Translations under genes and position numbers: made by a program | Source of the DNA: JACCZR01 sp963844805 | GTDB lineage: Bacteria > Actinomycetota > Thermoleophilia > Solirubrobacterales > Thermoleophilaceae | Direction of reading: 5' to 3' | Length of the DNA stretch: 64,000 bases | NCBI GenBank assembly: GCA_963844805.1 | Contig: CAWJPU010000001.1 | Location: forward strand, 62,001 to 126,000 | The notes under the pieces: model-generated | Database searches by the model: none | Told to the model about the DNA's origin: nothing | Seen by the model: only the letters and a program-made list of their open reading frames with translations | Shown: piece by piece, positions 34,801 to 43,176 of the stretch | Layout: every line of letters begins with the position of its first letter | How positions within the stretch are numbered: position 1 is the first letter of the stretch

Positions 34801-35012
34801 CCGTGTCCGCCGGCGAAGATCACGTCCTTCATCGTCTGGCCGCGCACCGCGAGCGGGCTCTGCTCGCCCAGCGCCCACAGCACGGCCTCGGTGACGTTGG
34901 ACTTGCCCGAGCCGTTCGGGCCCACCACCACCGACACCCCCGGGGCGAACTCCAGCCGGGTGCGGTGGGGGAAGGACTTGAAGCCCTTGAGGGTGACCGA
35001 GCGCAGGTGCAT
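31806..35012 (-). CDS. smc: Chromosome segregation protein SMC
   Basis: 1068 residues, uninterrupted. Walker A GPNGSGKSN (31-39), long coiled-coil arms, a hinge region around residues 440-560, the signature LLSGGEKSLVALAFMFAV and Walker B PFYILDEVEAALDDLNIDRF near the C-terminus. An acidic Glu/Asp/Ala insert (EEPPADEQSGADAESDSGED) interrupts the C-terminal head. It is shorter than the usual ~1180, probably in the coils. The ATG at 35012 shares a base with the rnc stop (TGATG). The N-terminal extension of the open frame is rnc read out of frame and is excluded. Confidence 0.95.
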   Translation of the reverse strand: MHLRSVTLKGFKSFPHRTRLEFAPGVSVVVGPNGSGKSNVTEAVLWALGEQSPLAVRGQTMKDVIFAGGHGLSSSSSAEVEVVIDNSDGSLPVDFSEISIVRKLDRDGEGEYRLNGARCRLVDVIEVLSDSGLGKEMHSVVSQGKVETIVHSRPRDRRLMIEEAAGLGKHRKRRRRAQLKLERTEENLARALDVEREARSRLRPLKRQAEAAELHQRLERQSLEARMELARERTREIRLQLGEAESRAGAAQEERSEAERLLAGVASRREEAEEAFAAHSRTREELQSRLFAARSAAERIGLRLERAGDQERAALEGAERRRRALAAAEEALATDDGAGEVADRIAALEQELAGLEEGRAERLRAAVAGLEQGLAGERAEHERLTAVAGERRAALERAEAGADSARRARREAEAAVESARAAAARVGSDLAAVNHFLRAAGPRSDGPTLAEGLRVRPGLEAALAAALGPRLSASVVEDVAAGQRLLDRAGERGGLALVAGGGTARDAGAPPAPGATPLLDCVDPAPELREPAQRLLTSVWLVDSLDALPRSFPGLAVTAAGRSLDGRSGELAQAPAGGAERVLEERNRRDELVTACERAAAAESEARAEAGRVADAVKGADAAREEADVALRRALRDEQGAAEAVERSEWLIASRRQAPDEGPEAVRAAELAAEVRGERRLAEESERRRAKLASDAARLRAGVERHEALARDSARAAHALRTAREAVAERRDALETELREGAAAGEETAAALRALAHEEAELQARLKRAGEALVSAEVAAQQVRDATADAQSELNELAGGLGLEPAPAEEPLSEERAEELRTRVERLARRREQLGPVNPLAGQEYEEAVAHVEELEGQRSDLENALAELQGLIKETDQRIRTSFEETFEATARNFEDVVQHLFPGGRGRLRLVHPDGPRPVLGGEEPPADEQSGADAESDSGEDESAAAEPGVEVEVTPAGKAMKRLSLLSGGEKSLVALAFMFAVFLARPCPFYILDEVEAALDDLNIDRFLELIRRYSDRAQFIVVTHQKRTMDAADCLYGVSMGGDGVSHVVSRKLEEHQGIQAA

Positions 35013-35752
35013 CAGGCCAGCTCCTCCAAAGCCACCGCCGCTGCCTCCTGCTCGGCCGCCTTCTTCGTCTTGCCCTCGCCCCGGCCCACCTCCAGCCCGT
35101 CCACCTCGGCGACGACGGCGAACCGGCGGTCGTGGGCCGGCCCCCGCTCCTCGACGGTGCGGTAGGCCACCCGCTCGGCGCGCTGGGCCAGGCGCTCCTG
35201 CAGCTGGGACTTGTAGTCCTCGGGGTGGTCCAGCGCCTCCTGCACGGCGGGCTGGAAGGCAGCGACGACCGCCGGCGCCGTGCGCTCGATGCCGAAGGCC
35301 ATGTAGGCCGCGCCGATGATCGCCTCGCAGATCGAGGCCAGCACGCGCTCGGAGCCGATCAGCACCTCCGCGCCGCGGCCGAGGCCCTCGGGCGCGGCCT
35401 CGCGGAGCCGCCGCGGGACGTCGAGCTCCTCGGCCACCTGGGCGCATGCGGGGCCGCTCACTGCCTGCGCACGGACCTTGGTCAGCCGGCCCGCGCCGTA
35501 GCGCTCGAAGCGCGGCAGCAGGTCGGTGGACACCGCGAGGCTCAGCACCACGTCACCGAGGAAGGCGAGCCGCTCGTAGGAGTCGGCGCGGTGGCGGGCC
35601 CACGAGGCGTGGGTGAAAGCCTGGGCGTACAGGTCCTCGGGCAGCGCCTCGAGGAGGTCCTCCAGCGACTCCTCCGCGGAGGAGCGCAGGCCGGGCGTCG
35701 GCCGGCCGAGCACCGCACGCTCGTCCTCCTCAGGACTCGACCGCTCCGGCAT
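35012..35752 (-). CDS. rnc: Ribonuclease III-family protein with altered active site
   Basis: 246 residues: catalytic-type domain ~25-165 and double-stranded-RNA-binding domain ~178-245 (DYKSQLQERLAQRAERVAYR ... GEGKTKKAAEQEAAAVALEE). The signature reads ERLAFLGDVVL (60-70) in place of ERLEFLGDAVL, and the second box reads LASICEA (138-144) in place of LADxxEA. Two of the four usual metal-binding carboxylates are therefore replaced (Ala63, Ser140), while Asp67 and Glu143 remain. The position between acpP and smc is canonical. The start overlaps acpP by 23 bases; GTG 35713 is an alternative. Confidence 0.9.
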   Translation of the reverse strand: MPERSSPEEDERAVLGRPTPGLRSSAEESLEDLLEALPEDLYAQAFTHASWARHRADSYERLAFLGDVVLSLAVSTDLLPRFERYGAGRLTKVRAQAVSGPACAQVAEELDVPRRLREAAPEGLGRGAEVLIGSERVLASICEAIIGAAYMAFGIERTAPAVVAAFQPAVQEALDHPEDYKSQLQERLAQRAERVAYRTVEERGPAHDRRFAVVAEVDGLEVGRGEGKTKKAAEQEAAAVALEELA

Positions 35753-35984
35753 GGGCCGACACGAAGTCCGCCGCCTGGCCCACGGTCAGGATCCGCGCCG
35801 CCTCCTCGTCGGGGATGCGGATGCCGTAGTTGTCCTCCAGCTCGACGACCAGCTCGACCAGGTCCAGCGAGTCGGCCTCCAGGTCCTCCTTGAAGCGCGT
35901 CTCCTCGGTGAGCACGGCGGGATCGACCTCGAGCTCCTCGGCCAGATGGGCGCGTATGCGCTCGAGTACCTCCTCGCGATTCAC
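35730..35984 (-). CDS. acpP: Acyl carrier protein
   Basis: 84 residues, acidic four-helix ACP with the phosphopantetheine attachment motif EADSLDLVELVVELEDNYGI (Ser of DSL). It carries acyl chains for fatty-acid synthesis and supplies acyl-ACP to PlsX. The GTG start overlaps the plsX stop as GTGA, so it is coupled to plsX. It is ordered plsX-acpP-rnc-smc as in many bacteria. Confidence 0.96.
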   Translation of the reverse strand: MNREEVLERIRAHLAEELEVDPAVLTEETRFKEDLEADSLDLVELVVELEDNYGIRIPDEEAARILTVGQAADFVSAHAGAVES

Positions 35985-36975
35985 GGCTTGGCGACGCTAA
36001 CAGCGGGTGCGGACCGCAGAGCACCGGCGGCGGCGAGCGACTCGGCGGTCCTCTCGACCATCCGCTCGTCGGCCGCGCGCTGGGCCAGGCGCACCGCGTT
36101 GGCGATGCCGTGGGGCCCGAACGAGCCGTGCGCCACCACCACCGGCCGGCGCAGCCCGAGCAGGATCGCGCCGCCCACCCCCTCGGGGTCGATCTCCGAG
36201 CGCAGCTTGCCCACCCGCCGCGGATCAGCAGGCCGCCGGCGGTCGCCAGCGGGCTGCCCTTGATCGCGTCGCGGATCGCGCGCAGGATGGTCTTCGACGT
36301 GCCCTCCAGCACCTTGAGCGCGACGTTGCCGGTGAAGCCGTCGGCGACCACCACCTGGGCCGTTCCGTCGGTGAGGTCGAACCCCTCCACGTTGCCCACG
36401 TAGTTGAGCGAGCCGCCGGTCAGGCGCTCGCCCGCTTCCAGCACGTCGGGCGTCCCCTTGCCCTGCTCCTCGCCCACCGACAGCAGCCCCACCGACGGCC
36501 GCTCGACCCCGAGCACCGCCTCCATGAAGCCCGCACCCATGTAGGCGAACTGGACGAGGTGCTCGGGGCGCACCTCGACGTTGGCCCCGCAGTCCAGCAG
36601 CAGCACCTGCCCGCCCGGGATGGGCAGCAGCACCGCCAGCGCCGGGCGGTGGACGCCCTTGATGCGCTTGATGCTCAGGGTGGCCGCCGCCAGCGTGGGG
36701 CCGGTGGTGCCGGCGGAGACCAGGCCGTCGGCGCGGCCCTCGCCCACGGCCCGGGCGGCCTGGACGATCGAGGCGTCGGGGCGCGAGCGCACGGCCTTGA
36801 CGGGCTCCTCGCCGCCCTCGATCCGCTCGGGGGCGTCGACGATGTGCACGCGGGCGCCGGGCTCGCCCATGCTCGCCTCGGGCCCGAACAGCAGCACCTC
36901 CTCGTCGGAGCGTGCGGCGCCCTCGGACACGGTCGACGGCCCGCCGTCGGCTCCGTTGGCGTCGAGCGCGATCAC
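35981..36975 (-). CDS. plsX: Phosphate acyltransferase PlsX, frameshifted near the C-terminus
   Basis: About 330 residues after repair. GTG 36975 opens MIALDANGADGGPSTVSEGA; then LVSAGTTGPTLAAATLSIKR, LLDCGANVEVRPEHLVQFAY MGAGF, and VVVADGFTGNVALKVLEGTS. One missing base near 36216 (a deletion, unlike most errors here) leads into RRVGKLRSEIDPEGVGGAIL LGLRRPVVVAHGSFG. PlsX converts acyl-ACP to acyl-phosphate, the first step of phospholipid synthesis with PlsY. It follows rpmF by 12 bases. Confidence 0.92.
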
Positions 36976-36987
36976 CGCGCGGGGGAG

Positions 36988-37185
36988 TTACTCCTCGTCG
37001 GGGGTGTCGGCGGTCTGCACCACGACCTCGCGGCCCGAGTAGGTGCCGCAGCTCGGGCAGACGCGATGAGGCAGGCGCGGGGCGTGGCAGCGCGGGCAGT
37101 GGCGCAAGCTCGGCATCTCGGCCTTGTGCTGAGAGCGGCGCTTGTTGGTGCGCGAGTGGGACTGTCGCTGCTTGGGGACGGCCAT
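36988..37185 (-). CDS. rpmF: Ribosomal protein bL32
   Basis: 65 residues: MAVPKQRQSHSRTNKRRSQH core and a zinc ribbon CPRCHAPRLPHRVCPSC (four Cys, C+ type), then a short acidic end (TADTPDEE). It is encoded directly before plsX, the conserved rpmF-plsX pair. The intact Cys set suggests normal zinc binding, so a zinc-free paralogue is expected elsewhere if the organism uses zinc sparing. Confidence 0.96.
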   Translation of the reverse strand: MAVPKQRQSHSRTNKRRSQHKAEMPSLRHCPRCHAPRLPHRVCPSCGTYSGREVVVQTADTPDEE

Positions 37186-37244
37186 GACTCGCCGAGTCTA
37201 GCCACCGGCGGGCCGGTCGCCCCGGCCGCGGCCGGGGTGCGACG

Positions 37245-37293
37245 GCGGGCATCCCCTCCGAGAATTCGTCAGTCGGCTGAGCGTTTTTCCGAA
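37245..37293. terminator. Terminator-like palindrome; copy 2 of the 23232 element
   Basis: In the 130-base gap between yceD and rpmF: CCCCTCCGAGAATTCGTCAG, TCGG, then CTGAGCGTTTTTCCGAAGGG. The arms are imperfectly complementary over ~20 bases. Read on the minus strand it aligns closely with 23232-23276 (both have CCCT, CG, AAAAA, CGCTCAGC, GAC, TGA, AATT and AGGGG in order). It may partially terminate yceD transcription or insulate rpmF. The rest of the gap shows nothing I can name. Confidence 0.55.
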
Positions 37294-37315
37294 GGGGTGC
37301 GCCCCATCGCCCCGC

Positions 37316-37831
37316 TCAATCGAGCTTGAGCTCACGCAGGGCGGCCCAGCGCGGATCGGGCTCGCGCTCGTGCGCGTGATCGGGGCCGGCCTCGTTGAGG
37401 TTCTCGCCGCACACCCCGCATAGGCCCAGGCAGTCCTCCCGGCAGACGATCTGGGCCGGGAGGGCCAGCGCGATGGAGTCCCTCAGCCAGCCGGAGACGT
37501 CCAGATCGTCCTCGCTCAGGTAGGGCGAGCGCAGGTCCTCGCCGGCGCCCGGCTGGTCGATCTCGCGGGCGTCGACGGCGACGCCCTCCGACGCGGGCTC
37601 CAGGCAGCGCATGCACGGGCCCTCCAAAGCGACGTCGGCACGCAGGCGCAGCGACCAGCCGTGCACGGTGCGCGCGACATCGAGCAGGACGGGCACCTCG
37701 GGCGTGCTCGGGCGGTACTCCTGCCCGGCGAAGGTGAACTCCCGCAGCGGCACCTGGAGGTCGAGGCGGCGTCCCTCGCCCGAGCTCAGGGCGAGCTGGC
37801 CGAGGTCGAAGATTTCGGTCCTCGCGGCCAT
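37316..37831 (-). CDS. yceD: DUF177/YceD-family protein
   Basis: 171 residues. The N-terminus has an all-beta region (FDLGQLALSSGEGRRLDLQV), the middle the first Cys pair (GPCMRCLEPASEGV), and the C-terminus LPAQIVCREDCLGLCGVCGE with four Cys, likely a zinc site. YceD is linked by conserved position with rpmF and affects 23S rRNA or L32 maturation in the organisms studied. It is the first gene of the yceD-rpmF-plsX-acpP-rnc-smc-ftsY block. Confidence 0.92.
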   Translation of the reverse strand: MAARTEIFDLGQLALSSGEGRRLDLQVPLREFTFAGQEYRPSTPEVPVLLDVARTVHGWSLRLRADVALEGPCMRCLEPASEGVAVDAREIDQPGAGEDLRSPYLSEDDLDVSGWLRDSIALALPAQIVCREDCLGLCGVCGENLNEAGPDHAHEREPDPRWAALRELKLD

Positions 37832-37849
37832 GGTCTGAGGCTAGACCTA

Positions 37850-38197
37850 CTACCCGCTGTAGAAGAGCTCCACGCCGTATCCGTCCGGATCGGCCACGCG
37901 AAGCCTCGTCATCCACTCGTCCTCCCACTCGAGCTCGGACACACCGGCCGCGCGCAGGCGCTCGCGCTCGGCGCGCACCGCCTCAGCACTCGCCAGCTCG
38001 AAGCCGAAGTGGAAGGCCTGCAAGGGCTCCGCAGGCGGGTCCCCGGCGAACAGCGCAAGCAGGTCGCCCGCGTCGTTGCCGAGCATCGTGAAGTGGTCGT
38101 CGTCGTGGAGCGTTCCGCCGAACCCGAAGTGCTCGCGGTAGAAGACCGCGGAGGCGGCCGGCTCGGAAACGGTCAGCGCGAGATGGTTGAGGCGCAG
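37850..38197 (-). CDS. VOC-family (glyoxalase-like) protein
   Basis: About 116 residues. The frame begins in LRLNHLALTVSEPAASAVFY REHFGFGG and ends EWMTRLRVADPDGYGVELFY SG, the paired beta-alpha-beta-beta-beta units of the vicinal oxygen chelate fold. Putative metal ligands are His6 of NHLAL and the final Glu. The only start near the fold boundary is CTG 38197, 4 bases after the stop of the next VOC gene; an ATG at 38086 would delete the first half. A base error at the start codon is likely. Function unknown. Confidence 0.65.
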   Translation of the reverse strand: MRLNHLALTVSEPAASAVFYREHFGFGGTLHDDDHFTMLGNDAGDLLALFAGDPPAEPLQAFHFGFELASAEAVRAERERLRAAGVSELEWEDEWMTRLRVADPDGYGVELFYSG

Positions 38198-38201
38198 CGT
38201 T

Positions 38202-38585
38202 CTAGCCGGAGCGCTCGATCAGCTCGACCCGGTATCCGTCGGGGTCGCGCACGAACGCGATCCGCGGCCCCTCGGTGCGCCCACCGGGACGATAGGGCGG
38301 CTTCTCGGGCTCGATGCCGTCGCCGGCCAGGCCCTCCAGCGCCCCGTCGAGGTCCTCCACGGCGAGGGCGATGTGGTTGTAGCCCGTGCCCAGGTCGTAG
38401 GAGTCGACCCCGTGGTTGTAGGTCAGCTCCAGCACCGGGTCCTCGCCGGGCAGGCCCATGAACACGTTCACCGCCTCCGTGCCGATGTCCATACGCGCCC
38501 GCTCGTCGAAGCCGAGCTTCTAGTAGAAGGCGACCGACCGGTCGATGTCGCCGATCCGGTAGCAGGTGTGCAGGTAGGACGGCAC
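38202..38585 (-). CDS. Glyoxalase I-like protein with in-frame amber codon
   Basis: 128 codons from GTG 38585. SYLHTCYRIGDIDRSVAFY is followed by a TAG at 38521-38523, then KLGFDERARMDIGTEAVNVF, LELTYNHGVDSYDLGTGYNH, FVRDPDGYRVELIERSG. Glyoxalase I proteins read FYEKLGF here, so TAG most simply replaces GAG by one base. Metal ligands His (YLHTCY), Glu (LELTYN), His (YNHIAL) and Glu (VELIE) are all present. It detoxifies methylglyoxal adducts if expressed. This is either a sequence error or a recent nonsense mutation. Confidence 0.75.
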
Positions 38586-38600
38586 GGGCCGCCCGGCAGC

Positions 38601-39095
38601 CTACGGAATCCTCGACCTCACTTCGCAGCTGCGGGCGCGGTCCCGGCCCGAGCCGCCGTTGCAGCGGTCCCGCCCGCGGCCGCCGTTGAGGCGGTCGCGG
38701 CCCGAGCCACCGCTCACGCGGTCGCGCCCGGAGTCGCCGCCGACGCGGTCCCGGCCCGAGTCGCCGCTGACCCGGTCGTTGCCCGAGCCGCCGCTCACGC
38801 GGTCGTTGCCCCGGCCGCCGCCGACACGGTCTCGGCCCGATGAGCCGGACACCCGGTCGTTGCCGCTGTCGCCGCCAACCCGGTCGTTGCCCGACTCGCC
38901 GTTGACGCGGTCGTTGCCCGAGCCGCCGCCGATGCGGTCGTTGCCCCGCCCCCCGCCCAGGCGGTCGCGGCCCGAGCCGCCGCAGACGATGTCGTTGCCA
39001 CGCCCGGCCCGAACGCGGTCGTTGCCCGCAGCCGCGACGATCACGTCACGGCCGGCGGTGCCGTCGATCACGTCGTTGCCCGCGGTTCCCACGAT
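38601..39095 (-). repeat. RTX-like nonapeptide repeat region 1
   Basis: About 17 tandem 27-base units encoding GGxGxDxUx with Arg at position 7 (GNDRV or GRDRV). The last ~78 residues are almost identical to those of the neighbouring gene (41005-43139), including the Cys-containing end CNGGSGRDRARSCEV. Confidence 0.85.
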
Positions 39096-40999
39096 CGTGG
39101 CGGTGCGGCCGGCGCACCGGGGAGGTGGAGCCGTGGTTGTGGCGCCGCCGCCACCGCCGCCGGGGGCCGCCGGCCGGGCGAGCGGCAGCTCGACCGCGCC
39201 GATGTCGGAGCCGTCCGCGGCGTTGGGGACGGCGCCGAAGTCGAACGGACGCGACGAGGCCGCGCTGGTCCGTGGTGAGCCCGAACGCAGCGCCGGCGTC
39301 CACCGCCGGGCTGTTCTGGGCGGGCGCCATCGTCTGCGTAGGCCCGCCGTTGCTCGCCAGCGCACCCAGCAGCGGGATCGCTCGTCAGCGGTGTGCCGGT
39401 GATCGTGCCGCCGTCGACGGTCGTCCTGGTCTGCACGATGTTGCGCTCGCCCACCGCGGCGGTGGCGTCGCTGAGGTTCGGCATGGGGAAGATGAAGGTG
39501 GACTTGTTCGAGACCAGGTCCTCGCTGCCCGGGCCTCGGCCGACGATCGTGTTGCGCAGCGTGGCCAGGGCGGGCTTCGCGGTCGCGCTGTCGTAGCCGA
39601 GGTTGTAGACCGCGGTCCCTTCGGGGACGCCGGCGATGTCGGGAGCGGCGGTGTTGCCGGCGATGGTGGAGCCCACCGCGGTGAAGGGACCGTTCATGTT
39701 GAACACGGCGCCTCCGAGGCCCTTGCCCGGGTCGGGCGACACGCTCAACGCCGTCTCGCCGCCGGTTGCGCTGTTGGCGGTGAGCGTCGAGTTGCGGATC
39801 GTGACGGTGCCCTGCATGTTGAAGACGGCCCCACCAAACCCGGCTCCGCCGCCGCCGCGTCCGGGCGAGTTCAGGGCTACGCCGCCGCCGAAGCCCTGCG
39901 CGCCGTTGCTGCCGCTCCCGCCACGGGCGCCGGCGCCGCCGCCGAAGCCCCCGGCGCCGCCGCTCGAGGTGCCGTTGCCGCCTCCGCCGCCGAACCCGCC
40001 TCCGCCGCCGGTGGCCGCGATGGCGCCACCCCCGGAAGCGCCCCCGCCGCCCACGCCGCCCCCGCCGCCCGAGACTCGCCCGAAACCGCCCTGGCCGAAG
40101 TCGCCGCCCTCGCCTCCGATCGACGGCGCGAGGCCATCACCGTCACCACCGCCGCCGCTGCCGTTGCCCGCGGCGCCGCCGGCACCGGCCGCGCCGGCGC
40201 CACCCATGCCGTTCGCGGTCCCCCCGCCGGCGGTGCCCTGAGGATCGGTCGCGGTCACCCCGTCGTCGGTGGGCGTGAAGCCGCCGCCCCCTCCCGCGCC
40301 GCCTCCCGGTGCGGGCGCGAAGCTCCCGCCGTCCGACTTCGCGGGCGTGCCGATGTTCCCCATGCTCCCGCCACCCGGGGCTCCGGTGGCAGCGGACGTA
40401 CCCATGCCGCCTCCTCCGCCCCCGAACGAGGCGGACGTGTTTCCGTCTCCGCCGTCGGCCGCGTTCCCGACGAGGGTGCTGTTCTCGATGACCAGCTGGC
40501 CCTGGCTGAAGATGGCGCCGCCCATGCCGGCACCACCACCGCCCGGGGCCGAGTCGCCCCCCTCGACGCGCCCGCCGCGCAGCGTGACGTTGCGCAGCGT
40601 GAGGCTGCCGGCCCCGGGCGTCGTGTAGCCGGCGGTCCGCACTGCCGCTGGGTCCGCGCCCACGAAGAAGAAACGGAAGCTGTCAGTGACGGCAGCCGAC
40701 CGCTGGATCGTTCCCCCGTTGCCTTCGACCGTGATGGCACTCGCCACCACCGGCAGCCCGTTGAAGCCGTACCAATCGTTCTGGTCGAGGATTCGCTGCG
40801 TGATGGTGTAGGTGCAGCCCCGGCCGAGACTGACCGAGTCGGGCCCCGACGCGCTGTTGGCCTGGGTGATCGCCGCGCGAAGCGAGGCGACGTTCCCGGT
40901 TGTCCCGCTGCACGCGGCGGGGAAGTTCGCCGCCGAGGCCGCGGCAGGGCAGAGCAGCAGGGCCAGAACGCCTGCCGCCATCGCCGTACGCCGCAGCAT
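38601..40999 (-). CDS. Secreted Gly-rich beta-helix-like protein with RTX-type C-terminal repeats, frameshifted
   Basis: About 797 residues after undoing extra bases near 39383 and 39257. A signal peptide (MAAGVLALLLCPAAASA) is followed by a parallel beta-helix/choice-of-anchor-Q-like start (NVASLRAAITQANSASGPDS), a ~250-residue extremely Gly-rich section (GGGGGFGGGGGNGTSSGGAG), and helix-type rungs (GAVFNMQGTVTIRNSTLTAN). A Pro/Gly linker leads to ~17 nonapeptide repeats of GGxGxDxUx type (GGSGNDRVS) and a conserved ending with two Cys. It is probably a surface or matrix protein. Partner and function are unknown. Confidence 0.78.
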
Positions 41000-41004
41000 C
41001 GTTC

Positions 41005-41830
41005 CTAGGGGATCCGGCTTTGGACCTCGCAGCTGCGGGCGCGATCCCGGCCCGAGCCGCCGTTGCAGCGGTCGCGGCCGCGGCCGCCGTTGAGGCGATC
41101 GCGGCTCGAGCCGCCGCTCACGCGGTCGCGCCCGGAGTCGCCGCCCACTCGGTCACGGCCGGAGTCGCCGCTGACCCGGTCGTTGCCCGAGCCCCCGCTC
41201 ACGCGGTCGTTGCCCCGGCCGCCGCCGACGCGGTCTCGCCCGCTGTCGCCACCAACTCGGTCGTTCCCGCTGTCACCGCCGACCCGGTCGTTGCCCGAGT
41301 TGCCGCGGACGCGGTCGTTACCCGAGCCACCGCGCACGCGGTCACTGCTCGAGCCGCCCGAGACGCGGTCGCGCCCGGAGTCGCCGTTCATGCGGTCACG
41401 GTTCGCGTCGCCGCCAAGGCGATCGTTGCCCGAGTTGCCGTTGATGATGTCGCCGCCGTTGTTGCCGTTGGCGAGGTCGTTACCGGCGCCGCCGGCCACG
41501 CGGTCGTTTCCTTCACCGCCCGAGGCCGTGTCGGTCCCGTCATCGCCGTTGACCTGGTCGTCGCCGTCGTCGCCGTTGACCTGGTCGTCTCCGTTACCTC
41601 CGCCGACCTGGTCGTCCCCCGCGTTGCCGCTGACCTGATCGTTTCCGTCCTCGCCGTTGACCTGATCGTTGCCCGCATCGCCGTTGACGACGTCGTCGCC
41701 GGCGCCGCAGTTGATGACGTCGTCACCACCGCCGCCGTTGACCACGTCATTGCCGGCGCCGCAGTTGATGACGTCGTTGCCCGCGGTCCCGTTGATCGTG
41801 TCGTTGCCGGCCGTTCCGTTGATCGGGCCG
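41005..41830 (-). repeat. RTX-like nonapeptide repeat region 2
   Basis: About 29 tandem 27-base units. N-terminal units are Asp-rich (GGGNGDDQVNGDD), C-terminal units Arg-rich. The 3' ~270 bases closely resemble 38601-38870 at DNA level, indicating recent duplication or gene conversion between adjacent genes. Confidence 0.85.
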
Positions 41831-43139
41831 TCGACTGTGATCGTGAGCGAGCCGGTATCGGTGCCGAAGCCGAACGAGTCGAAGGCGGTGTAGGTGATCG
41901 TGTCGGTGCCCTTGAAGAACTGCTTCGGGGTGTACTTCACCGTGGACGGGTTGGTCAGCGGCGAGAAGTCGCTGAGCGTGCCGTTCTGCGGGCCGCCGTC
42001 GTTGGCCACGAAGCCGTTCGGGTCGGTGCGCTCGTAGAGCGGGCCCGGTGTCGGTGCACTCGAGCTGGAGCGTGACGGGCATGCCCGGGCTGGGTGGTCG
42101 CAGTGTTGTCCGGGCAGTCCGGAGAGCCGTCGATGGCCCAGTCCGCGTTGCCGTCGAAGGTGTCGCTGGGGGCCGGGTCGTCCGAGAGCGGGGCCCCCGG
42201 CGGAGAGTTGTCGTTGTCGTTGGTGAACTCGACCATCAGCTTGGCTGCACCGAAGATGCCCTGGGAGTAGGCGACCTTGTTGCCGTCAGGCGAGTAGGAG
42301 CAGTTGATGTCCCCGCCCGCGGGGTTGTCGGAGATGTTTCGCTTGTTGCCGCCGGCCGGGAGATCCTGGATGAAGATCTCCGTGGTGGCCTGCTGCGCGG
42401 GCGTCTGCTCCGTGTAACAGATCTTCGTCCCGTCGGGCGAGATCGAGGGCTGGTACTCGCTCTGGGCTGTGGTCAGGTGGTTGGTCACCGGGCCGGCCGC
42501 TGGGGCATTCGCCGCCTTGCTGACGATGTTGAAGTTCTCGGTGGCGCCACCGGTGGGCACCGGGCTCTGAGCGAAGTAGACCCTCTGCGAATCCGGGCTC
42601 CACGCCGGCTTGAGCTGGAAGGGAGCGGCGTTGTCGGTGGTGAGGTTGACCGCGGGCCCGCCCCCGACCGTCTTGATCTTGATGTCGCGCTCCGTACTGG
42701 CCGCTGCCGGCTGGTGCTCGTAGGCGATCCTCGTTCCATCCGGCGACCAGGCGGGGTGGTCGTTGCTGTTGGTCTCAGCGGCGTCCAGGGGCGTGATCGT
42801 GCCCGTGGTCATGTCCCTGATGAACAGGTCGTAGTTCTCGGTGGCCAAGCTCCCCGGGGTCCCCCTGGCAACCACCATCTTGGTCCGGTCGGGCGACATG
42901 CTGGCATGCCGGTATTGGGTGGCGGCGATAACCGGAGTCAGGGCTGTCGCCGCACCGGGGCCGAACGGATTGACCGGGTTGATCTGGAAGATCTGAGCAG
43001 TCGCGTCCCCGCCCGTCCGGCCGCTGGTGAAGAGGATCCTTCCCTGCTTACCCGGCGCCACGGCGAAGGCCGGAGCAACGAAGGCGAGCAGGGCGATAGC
43101 GACGAGGAAGAGAACGGCCAGGCGAGTTCGCGAGAGCAT
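41005..43139 (-). CDS. Secreted TolB-like beta-propeller protein with RTX-type repeats, frameshifted
   Basis: About 710 residues after repair near 42085 and 42040. A signal peptide (LAVLFLVAIALLAFVAPAFA) precedes WD40-like/PD40 propeller blades with repeated SPDGTRIAYE, SPDSQRVYFA, SPDGTKICYT and SPDGNKVAYS motifs. A short Ig-like segment follows (KYTPKQFFKGTDTITYTAFD SFG), then ~29 RTX-type repeats. The first dozen are acidic (GDDQVNG, calcium-binding consensus); the later ones are Arg-containing (GNDRVSG) and match the upstream neighbour. Its stop is 6 bases before the other gene's start, so both share a transcript. Confidence 0.8.
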
Positions 43140-43147
43140 GCGAGCGA

Positions 43148-43176
43148 ACCTAACCCGGGTCCCCCGTACCGCGCAA
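43148..43176 (-). promoter_or_regulatory. Candidate promoter for the secreted RTX gene pair
   Basis: On the minus strand TTGCGC (43176-43171), 17 bases, then TTAGGT (43153-43148), 8 bases before the ATG at 43139. The match to consensus is moderate and the leader would be very short. It overlaps the annotated 3' end of the upstream DivIVA-like frame. Confidence 0.35.

Noticed and set aside
35012..35447. N-terminal extension of smc beyond its ATG
   Set aside because: The extra 145 codons are rnc read in another frame; the SMC head begins properly at ATG 35012 with MHLRSVTLKGFKSF.
39125..41008. 627-codon plus-strand open frame opposite the Gly-rich secreted protein
   Set aside because: GGC/GGN runs read antisense give Pro/Ala-rich sequence; there is no start context or domain.
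38601..41830. Tandem DNA repeats considered as a CRISPR array
   Set aside because: Units are contiguous 27-base coding repeats without unique spacers and maintain one reading frame with RTX consensus.
40900..42075. Plus-strand open frame with striking periodic Ala/Val repeats (AxAAHAV pattern) opposite the RTX repeats
   Set aside because: The periodicity is the 27-base RTX repeat read on the other strand. The minus strand encodes a consensus nonapeptide and a signal peptide, the plus strand neither.
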